NCBI GenBank assembly: GCA_015055625.1
Contig: SVHU01000017.1
Coordinates: 1-55,608, forward strand
Direction of reading: 5' to 3'
Length of the DNA stretch: 55,608 nt
Origin: Clostridiales bacterium
GTDB lineage: Bacteria > Bacillota > Clostridia > Christensenellales > Pumilibacteraceae
In this document: one piece after another, positions 26,483 to 32,815 of the stretch
Layout: each line of letters starts with the position of its first letter
Position numbering within the stretch: position 1 is the first letter of the stretch
Notes under the pieces: model-generated
Databases searched by the model: none
The model's input: the letters and a program-made list of their open reading frames with translations, nothing else
What the model was told of the DNA's origin: nothing
Position numbers and translations under genes: made by a program

Positions 26483-26512
26483 AAAACCTTATTCGCAAGA
26501 GTGAGGTTTTTG
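26483..26512 (+). terminator. Terminator of tRNA-Thr
   Basis: AAAACCTTATTC pairs with GAGTGAGGTTTT (two G-U pairs allowed) around a GCAA tetraloop and is followed by T residues. Related copies occur at 26658-26687 and 26875-26904. Confidence 0.85.
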
Positions 26513-26657
26513 TTTTACAAAAGCATATGGCGACCATAAGATTACGAAGTTCATAGCAAAGCTATTTCACCGTAATACTCGCCTGAGGCTCGTGCTTCGC
26601 AAACAAGTTTGCTTCGTAGCAGCAGGTCGCCGGTTCAAGTCCGGCCATCAGCTCCAC

Positions 26658-26687
26658 AAAACCTTATTCGCAAGAGTGAGGTTTTTG
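26658..26687 (+). terminator. Second copy of the tRNA-Thr terminator
   Basis: It is identical to the first terminator (AAAACCTTATTC-GCAA-GAGTGAGGTTTT) and lies 175 bp downstream of it. Confidence 0.7.
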
Positions 26688-26874
26688 TTTTACAAAAGCA
26701 AGATGGCGACCGTGAGATTACGAAGTTCACGGCAAAGCCGTTTCACCGTAATACTCGCCTGTGGCTCGTGCTCCGCAAACAAGTTTGCTCCGTAGCAGCA
26801 GGTCGCAAAGTAGCAGAGCTACGGTTCAAGTCTCGGCACATACTCGCTGTGCTCGTGCTTCGTAGCAGCTCCAC

Positions 26875-26904
26875 AAAACCTTATTCGTTTGAGTAAGGTT
26901 TTTG
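26875..26904 (+). terminator. Third copy of the tRNA-Thr terminator, with compensatory change
   Basis: The stem reads AAAACCTTATTC with GAGTAAGGTTTT; the changed base turns a G-U pair into A-U, and the loop is GTTT. Pairing is conserved, as expected of a functional or recently functional hairpin. Confidence 0.7.
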
Positions 26905-27058
26905 TTTTACAAAAGCAAAAAGGCGACCGTGAGATTACGAAGTTCACGGCAAGCCGTTTCACCGTAATACCAACGTGACGTTGGATCCGTTATGGGGGTG
27001 TTGTTAGTTCAAGTCACGGCTCATACTCGCCTGAGGCTCGTGCTACGTAACAGCTCCA

Positions 27059-27121
27059 TTAAAAGACTTGTCTTTTAATTTACGCCGATAGGCGTAATAT
27101 CATTTGCGCGAGCAAGCGCAA
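27059..27121. repeat. Three consecutive perfect hairpins, the last two joined by ATATCATT
   Basis: TTAAAAGAC-TT-GTCTTTTAA (27059-27078), TTACGCC-GATA-GGCGTAA (27080-27097) and TTGCGC-GAGCAA-GCGCAA (27104-27121) follow one another. The spacer ATATCATT follows the second and third hairpins. Stems differ completely while the spacer is constant. Confidence 0.75.
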
Positions 27122-27232
27122 TATCATTCGAGCGAAGCGAGTTTAGAAAAAAGTAGGCGACCGTGAGATTACTCGGTGTTTTTAATTTTAATATTATATA
27201 TAAAATTTTTGTATGAAGTATAAAAATAATTG

Positions 27233-27262
27233 TTGACAGAATAAAGACAGTTATAGTAAACT
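27233..27262 (+). promoter_or_regulatory. Promoter of the PD-(D/E)XK gene
   Basis: TTGACA (27233-27238) with TAAACT (27257-27262) at 18 bp spacing. The -10 is weak, and TATAGT at 27252-27257 is too close. Confidence 0.5.
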
Positions 27263-27302
27263 TTAATTATAGAATAGCGTTATTTTTTTGAGAGGGAAAG
27301 AT

Positions 27303-28520
27303 ATGAAAGTGGAGAACATTGAGAATATTTGCTTTAGGTTGAAAGCTTTCGAAAAAGAGCTGAAAAGTATATCGCAAGCAAAAAGTTGCGGTATAAATAT
27401 TTTTGATGCGATTGGTATGCAACGTCAAGAAATTAAGCACTCAGCATTTTTGGCGTGGTTGCTAAATCCAAATAAGGAGCACGGTTTTTCTTCGCGGTGT
27501 ATTAAGTTGTTACTTAAAAGTTTGGTTTTAAGAAAGAACGAAGGGTATTTAGATAATGAGCAAATATTGAGTCAAGCTGGGTTTAATTATGCTGATATAG
27601 ATAAATATTTCGAAGATATAGACAGTATTAACGTGGAAACAGAGCGCCCCATAACAAAAGAAAATATAGACGATGGGCGAATAGATGTTTATATAGAAGA
27701 TAGGAAGAATAAGGTTTTAATTGCAATAGAAAATAAAGTGTTTACGTCTACTCACGATAATCAGTTATTAAGGTACGAAGAGGAGTTTGAAGATAGGACG
27801 GATTGGAAGCAGATTTTCGTTTACCTATCGCCGTCGGGCGAACTTCCTAAAGATGATAACGGTTTGTTGTGCTACAAGTGGTGCGTTATGGATTATCGAG
27901 AAGTTTTGGGAGTAATTAAAGAACTAGAGAGTGGTCATATAAAACCAATTCCAAACAAATTGAAGATATTATTAAAGGATTATATTGATATGGTAGAAAC
28001 TAATATTCTTAAAGAAAAGAAAGAGCTTATAAAGCTATGCAAACATATTCGCAAAAAATATCAAGAAGAATTGGAAATTTTGTTGCAGTACACGGGCGAA
28101 GAAGTTATCGAGTACGTAAAGAGCAGTTTCAAAGAGCGTGTTATTGGTGGAGTCCTAAAAGAAACTGAAAGCGGAATAATGGGATATTCGGCTAAAATAC
28201 AGTCTTTTTTTGCTAAAATTGATAATTCTTCAAAGTTTAATTTTGCATATAGCATAAGTTGTATAAAAGGACCAATGCAAGCAAAAATTTCCATAAATAA
28301 AGAAGAAAACGAAGAGTGGACTACTGCTCAAACAATGATAAAGGATATTATTGCACCTAAAGTAAAGGCGGGAAATAAGTACTGTTCTATGATTAGTATG
28401 GAAATATTGAGCGAGGAAGAAGTTTGTATGCCGTTAGAAAAAGTTCGTAGCGTAATAGATAAAAAACTGGCTGAGTTTTATGCTAAGATAGAATATCTTG
28501 AAAATAATCTGCATATTTAG
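27303..28520 (+). CDS. PD-(D/E)XK nuclease superfamily protein (PDDEXK_4-like)
   Basis: The 405-residue protein has the layout of stand-alone PDDEXK_4-type proteins. A conserved N-terminal HSAFLAWLLNP...EHGFS motif (about residues 45-62) precedes the nuclease core, with GRIDVYI supplying the Asp (about D127) and LIAIENKVF supplying the E-x-K pair (about 142-145). QLLRYEEEF follows, as in RecB-like cores. The C-terminal half is helical and charged and of unknown role. GAGGG lies about seven bases before the ATG at 27303; a TTG at 27288 is less likely. Such proteins are often in defence or mobile contexts. The position next to a rearranged tRNA locus fits an island, but no integrase is seen. 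Confidence 0.82.
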   Translation: MKVENIENICFRLKAFEKELKSISQAKSCGINIFDAIGMQRQEIKHSAFLAWLLNPNKEHGFSSRCIKLLLKSLVLRKNEGYLDNEQILSQAGFNYADIDKYFEDIDSINVETERPITKENIDDGRIDVYIEDRKNKVLIAIENKVFTSTHDNQLLRYEEEFEDRTDWKQIFVYLSPSGELPKDDNGLLCYKWCVMDYREVLGVIKELESGHIKPIPNKLKILLKDYIDMVETNILKEKKELIKLCKHIRKKYQEELEILLQYTGEEVIEYVKSSFKERVIGGVLKETESGIMGYSAKIQSFFAKIDNSSKFNFAYSISCIKGPMQAKISINKEENEEWTTAQTMIKDIIAPKVKAGNKYCSMISMEILSEEEVCMPLEKVRSVIDKKLAEFYAKIEYLENNLHI

Positions 28521-28584
28521 ATGTGCGTATACAGCAAAAAAATTGGTATATATTTATTGAAATTGTTCCGTAATAAGAATACGA

Positions 28585-28623
28585 AAAAACGATACTTTAC
28601 TTAAAGTGTAGAGTATCGTTTTT
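28585..28623 (+). terminator. Terminator after the PD-(D/E)XK gene
   Basis: AAAAACGATACT pairs perfectly with AGTATCGTTTTT. The remaining bases to 28730 hold nothing I recognise. Confidence 0.85.
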
Positions 28624-28730
28624 AGTGTTTTTGAATGCCTTTTTATTGTTGTATAAGCTTTATAATTTTTATCGTAAGGATTTTGTTTTGTGATAGCATT
28701 AGTTGCTAAGGTGAAAATTTTGATTAGGGT

Positions 28731-29282
28731 TTAGTCATTAAGATTAGAATGAGATGGACTTAATTTCTTAATACGTTTATAAAGTAGTGAGAGTTCGTTG
28801 TTATAACCAACGCCACCGCCTTGCATAGCGTACGCTTTATTGGCAAACTTTAGGGCGTTGTCATAATCGCCTAAATCGCAATAGGAGCTTCCAATTGTTG
28901 TAAAAAGCACAGACGAGTCCACCTTAAACAATCGGTAGTAGTGAAGCGTTGTTTCTAAGCCTTCCTTTACGTAACCTGCGTTTCTGCATGCGCTGTTATA
29001 GATGGGGAGAATAATGCGCAACATACTTAGCTCGTCAATTCTTGTTCGAAAAGCAATCTCGCATAGTTTTATTGTAATCTTATACGCTTCGGTTTTTTTA
29101 GTTTGTTTAATAAGGCTAATCAAATTTTCGTCAGAAAGAGTCGTCGTATCGATAGATAAAAAGTAGGATTCCGCAAGTTTTTGAATAATGGGTCGGGAAG
29201 GAATCATGAAGTTTTCGTCGAAAAAAACCGCTTTGTCAGAGTCGTAATAATAAACTTCTCCATCCAAACAAATCTCGTTCAT
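28731..29282 (-). CDS. TPR-like hypothetical protein
   Basis: The 183-residue soluble protein begins MNEICLDGEVYYYDSDKAVF and ends in helical pairs resembling tetratricopeptide repeats, such as TTIGSSYCDLGDYDNALKFA, where the Gly-Asp-Tyr-Asp-Asn-Ala pattern is typical. TPRs bind partner proteins; no catalytic motif is present. I chose the ATG at 29282 because AAAGGAG precedes it; the longer in-frame extension covers the promoter. It is a single-gene unit. Confidence 0.7.
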   Translation of the reverse strand: MNEICLDGEVYYYDSDKAVFFDENFMIPSRPIIQKLAESYFLSIDTTTLSDENLISLIKQTKKTEAYKITIKLCEIAFRTRIDELSMLRIILPIYNSACRNAGYVKEGLETTLHYYRLFKVDSSVLFTTIGSSYCDLGDYDNALKFANKAYAMQGGGVGYNNELSLLYKRIKKLSPSHSNLND

Positions 29283-29312
29283 AATTTTCTCCTTTGTTTT
29301 TGATGTATTTTT

Positions 29313-29342
29313 ATTATAACACGAATCTATATGTTTTTTCAA
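29313..29342 (-). promoter_or_regulatory. Promoter of the TPR-like gene (minus strand)
   Basis: On the minus strand TTGAAA (29337-29342) and TATAAT (29313-29318) are spaced by 18 bp. Confidence 0.75.
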
Positions 29343-29375
29343 TACAATTTTTGTACATTTTTTAATTTTATTTCC

Positions 29376-30305
29376 CTATTTTTTTAGGAGTAGTACAATT
29401 TTTACCGTGTGGATAATGGTAGAGATAAGCATAATGGCAATAAGTACAAGCATTTCGATAGGCAAGGATACGGAGAAAGCAATCATAAACAACGGTTTTC
29501 CTACGTGGATTATAAAGCCTGGAGTGGTTAGCTCGAAAACGAGTAGTAAAATGCCGAAAACAAGGTTTAGAACAATAGCGGATAAAAGAGTTATGAGCTT
29601 TGCTTTTTTGGGCATGTTCCGTTTTTCCACCTTAAAGACAATTAGCAACAGGGAGGTTAGCGGTATAAGAAGCTCCCACAATGCTAAAAAGACGTATTTT
29701 GCGTCGTATAAAGCGTTTTCTATTGCGTTGAAACAGCATAGCGACGAGCCGATAAAAACAAAAGACAAGATAGCAAGAATACAAATAGGCAGGTATTCGA
29801 CAATATTCAAATTTACGGTGTCTGTTTGTTTTATTGATAGTTTAGCCTTGGAAATTTTATGGTTGGGTTTTATGATTGCAAAGAGGTTATATCCCTGCAA
29901 AAGTATTAGCAACGAGTTTATAACAAGCGCGTCGTAAGGGAAGGAAATTATAATGCTTGGCAAGCTTTCGTACACGCCCAAACGATTGTTGCTGGCGTAT
30001 AAATTAAAGTTAGTTATAATTCCTACAAGGTTGAAAACTGCGATTGCAACTACAACACAAGAATAGATTATTTTTGCGGTATTGTTCGCATTTTTGTTAT
30101 ACGTATCGTAGAAAAAGAACAAAAAGCATAAAACGGGCAACAAGTACGATACTATTAGAGGAAGCATTTTAAGAGGTTCGCGGAAGCCGTTTGCGATAAA
30201 TCCCGACAAGCATTTATAAAAGTCGTACATAAAAAAGCAAGAAAGCAAAAACAATAGAGCGGATAGAGATGCTAAGATAATTTTTATTATTTTCGTCTTA
30301 TTCAT
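29376..30305 (-). CDS. Hypothetical multi-pass membrane protein
   Basis: The 309-residue protein has about eight predicted hydrophobic helices separated by short charged loops and no recognisable domain. The ATG at 30305 is eight bases after AAGGGAAG; a GTG at 30314 is closer to that site and less likely. It overlaps the end of the metallophosphoesterase gene by eight bases, so the two are translationally coupled and may work together at the membrane. Confidence 0.75.
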   Translation of the reverse strand: MNKTKIIKIILASLSALLFLLSCFFMYDFYKCLSGFIANGFREPLKMLPLIVSYLLPVLCFLFFFYDTYNKNANNTAKIIYSCVVVAIAVFNLVGIITNFNLYASNNRLGVYESLPSIIISFPYDALVINSLLILLQGYNLFAIIKPNHKISKAKLSIKQTDTVNLNIVEYLPICILAILSFVFIGSSLCCFNAIENALYDAKYVFLALWELLIPLTSLLLIVFKVEKRNMPKKAKLITLLSAIVLNLVFGILLLVFELTTPGFIIHVGKPLFMIAFSVSLPIEMLVLIAIMLISTIIHTVKIVLLLKK

Positions 30306-31425
30306 ATTGCTCACTTCCCTTCGTGTTATTTATAAAGTTTTGTCTGATATTTTCCATGCTCAAAAACTCTTGCGCGGTCATATTTTCTTTAAGGTTAATA
30401 ACTTTATAACCCAGCATATCTTCAAAGTGATAAAGCTGGTTTGTGCTCTTTACGCCAAACGAAAATATTGCCTTGTCGTCTAAGTTGTCGCTATGCGCGT
30501 TGTAGATAAAATCGCCGTAGTTTTTGTGATCGTGGCCTACAAAAAACGATATAATATTAGCATCGCGTAATTTTTGATAAGCGCCGTTGTTTTTATAGGG
30601 ATGGAAAATTCCTTCGCCAAACTTTCCTTGCCCAACAGTGGTGGGATCTTGTGCGGTTTCGTACTGCTTTTTAGCAGTTTCGTACTCAACGAACGGAATA
30701 TGGAAAAACGCCATTCCTATATAATTTTTGTCTTTTGTTGCAGTTTGATAAATTTTTTGCGCGTGGTCGAGCTGGTTTTGACGAATTATATCATATTCGT
30801 ATTTAGCTCCGTTAAAGTGGTAAGAGTTACTGTCAATAATATGCAATCTATAAACTACGTCCACCTCGTTTGTGCTCTTGCTTCTGTCGTCAACAAGGTC
30901 GATAAAATAGTTAGTAAGTCCAAAAATATTATCGTCTTCAAAATCTCTCAAGGTTCCAAATTTTCCCTCTTCTATCTCCTTTCCGTCCTCTGTTGTGTAT
31001 TCCTTTAGGACGGAGTTGATATAATATCTGGGATAATCGCCCTGATTGTCGTGGTTTCCAAAAGTTACAGCAAACTTGACAAGCCTGTTTTTGCTTTGCG
31101 TTAAGCTTTTGCACTCGTCGTTAAGCGTTTTAACAAGGTTTTTAACCACGCTTTTTGTCGCGTACATAAAGTTGTCGCCAGTAAGAATAACAAGGTCGGG
31201 CTGTTGCGTACGTATTGCGTTTTTAACAACATTAAGCTGAAGAGCTAAATCGCTCTCTATTCCTAAGTGAAGATCGGTAAGCTGTAAAATCTTAAAGTTG
31301 TCGTGAAATTGCATTGTCGTGCGGTACTCGCTTATCTCGTACTCTCGCTCTTTTAATGGCGCGGAGCACGCGGTAAAAGAAAGCAAAAGCAATACCGTTA
31401 ATAAAATAGTGAGTGCTTTTTTCAA
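30298..31425 (-). CDS. Metallophosphoesterase lipoprotein
   Basis: The 375-residue protein begins with a lipoprotein signal (LLSFTAC, lipid on the Cys at about residue 20), so it is anchored outside the membrane. The calcineurin-like metal motifs appear in order: LTDLHLG, LTGDNFM, FGNHDNQ, a later His (FFHIPF) and VGHDHKN. These hold two metals for phosphomonoester or diester hydrolysis. The start is TTG, eight bases after AAAGGAG. A membrane protein gene overlaps its end. Extracellular phosphate or nucleotide scavenging, or envelope modification, are possible roles; the sequence does not decide. Confidence 0.9.
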   Translation of the reverse strand: MKKALTILLTVLLLLSFTACSAPLKEREYEISEYRTTMQFHDNFKILQLTDLHLGIESDLALQLNVVKNAIRTQQPDLVILTGDNFMYATKSVVKNLVKTLNDECKSLTQSKNRLVKFAVTFGNHDNQGDYPRYYINSVLKEYTTEDGKEIEEGKFGTLRDFEDDNIFGLTNYFIDLVDDRSKSTNEVDVVYRLHIIDSNSYHFNGAKYEYDIIRQNQLDHAQKIYQTATKDKNYIGMAFFHIPFVEYETAKKQYETAQDPTTVGQGKFGEGIFHPYKNNGAYQKLRDANIISFFVGHDHKNYGDFIYNAHSDNLDDKAIFSFGVKSTNQLYHFEDMLGYKVINLKENMTAQEFLSMENIRQNFINNTKGSEQYE

Positions 31426-31541
31426 GATTTTCTCCTTTGTGTTTATAAATTCTTTTTATATTATACTATCATAAAATTGGGAAATTTGCAATAATATTTT
31501 CTTTTGAAATAGTATTTTTTTACCGTATTTTGATTTCGATG

Positions 31542-31571
31542 TTGACAATACTGTTTATAAGGTGGTATAAT
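31542..31571 (+). promoter_or_regulatory. Promoter of the beta-helix protein gene
   Basis: TTGACA (31542-31547) and TATAAT (31566-31571) are spaced by 18 bp, about 30 bases before the ATG. Confidence 0.85.
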
Positions 31572-31603
31572 TTAAAAACAAACGAAAAAACAGGAGAAAA
31601 TGT

Positions 31604-32692
31604 ATGACTTTTGGTATTAATGTGTTTGATTTTGGAGCAAAAGGCGATGGTGTTACTGACGATACGCAAGCAATACAAAACGCAATAAACTATGTAGCAA
31701 AGCGCGGAGGCGGAAGAATTTTGTTTCCGTACACGCCAAAAGGCTACCGCTTAGCTTCGCCCGGTATTGAGGAGTATAACGGTAGAAAGGTGCGCGCTCA
31801 GCTTGTTATTCCACCCGAGAATAATCCTAATATTTTTCTTGAGGGAGAAATGCCTTGTAGGTTATTAAATGCGTATATGGTGCGACCATTAGACTGTCAA
31901 AGCATTTTTAAACCCACAAGATTTACTCCTCTTCGTAGTGATAATACGTATATTTTCTCTGATTGGGACGCGCCTGAAATTCACGATCCGACAGAGCGTC
32001 CGTGGTCTATTATTTCCGCGCCAGAGGGAGATAGTTGTAAAGGTCATTTTTCTATGGCTAAGTTTTCTATGGCGAATTTGGAGTTTAGAGTACCTATGCG
32101 CCATGACAAAATGTACCCCACGCAAAGCGGTGTGAACTTGCAAAATATTAGTAGAACGTGGGTGAGTGATTGTCAATTCTGTATTAATTCGCAGGTGGGT
32201 GACGCGGTAGAGAAAAAGGAGCTACTGGAAAATCCGTGCCATACCGTAGGGCTTATGATGTCGGGGGATCAAAACGATCACAACGTGCTTCGTAGCGTTG
32301 CTGTGCAGGGCTTTAAGTATGGGTTTGTGCTTGGCGAACACGTGGTAGCCGACTATCTTTACGTTCATAACTGTGAGGAGGGCATAGTTTTCCACGATAG
32401 CTCACACCTAACGCATATTCAGCACGTGGTAGCTCAGCATAACCGCTGTATTCTTACAACAACCAGAGAAAATCTTTTTGGGCACGAAAAAGGCCCATGC
32501 CTTGTAACCATTGGTTCTATAAGCTACGAGGCAGGAGCGGACGAATTCCCGGTAGTATCAAGATTAAAGTATGGGGTGTATGATCCAGACAAGCGTTTGC
32601 ATGGTTCGCTTACGTATAGATATCAAACGTGGGGATCAATGCAAGATTTTCCCGTAATAACTGGTGATAAGTTCGAAGTTAAGATGTATTGA
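31604..32692 (+). CDS. Right-handed beta-helix protein, pectate lyase 3 / GH28-like
   Basis: The 362-residue protein begins with the Pectate_lyase_3 signature (VFDFGAKGDGVTDDTQAIQNAI), written here as VFDFGAKGDG then VTDDTQAIQNAI, followed by irregular beta-helix coils. Members are polysaccharide lyases, glycosidases or epimerases on acidic glycans. I see no complete GH28 catalytic triad of Asp residues, so activity is uncertain. No signal peptide is present. AGGAG lies eight bases before the ATG. It lies 123 bases ahead of a GH2 enzyme and may share its transcript, which suggests joint handling of plant oligosaccharides. Confidence 0.8.
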   Translation: MTFGINVFDFGAKGDGVTDDTQAIQNAINYVAKRGGGRILFPYTPKGYRLASPGIEEYNGRKVRAQLVIPPENNPNIFLEGEMPCRLLNAYMVRPLDCQSIFKPTRFTPLRSDNTYIFSDWDAPEIHDPTERPWSIISAPEGDSCKGHFSMAKFSMANLEFRVPMRHDKMYPTQSGVNLQNISRTWVSDCQFCINSQVGDAVEKKELLENPCHTVGLMMSGDQNDHNVLRSVAVQGFKYGFVLGEHVVADYLYVHNCEEGIVFHDSSHLTHIQHVVAQHNRCILTTTRENLFGHEKGPCLVTIGSISYEAGADEFPVVSRLKYGVYDPDKRLHGSLTYRYQTWGSMQDFPVITGDKFEVKMY

Positions 32693-32815
32693 TTTTGCTG
32701 AAATATCAATATGCATTGCGGATAACGTTAAAAATAGTGTAACAGTACGTATCAAAGGAAGAAATTGTTTTTTGTAAAAAGCAGTTTTTTCCTTTTAAAA
32801 ACATTTGGAGAATTT

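Larger units (their letters stand above)
26513..27060 (+). repeat. Degenerating tandem copies of the tRNA-Thr 3' half and terminator
   Basis: The 37 bases at 26445-26481 (tRNA 3' half with CCA) recur exactly at 26620-26656, a period of 175 bp. A third, expanded copy lies at 26796-26873 and a fourth, weaker one ends at about 27058 (CAGCTCCA). Terminator copies follow the second and third. Between them lie hairpin-forming segments, for example TTCATAGC-AAA-GCTAT in the first block and TTCACGGC-AAA-GCCGT in the second, which keep pairing while sequence changes. No complete second tRNA is present and no coding frame is credible. Confidence 0.8.

Noticed and set aside
26592..26896. Two open frames in the region downstream of tRNA-Thr
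   Set aside because: Both run through duplicated tRNA 3' halves and terminators, so they result from repeats and not from selection for protein.
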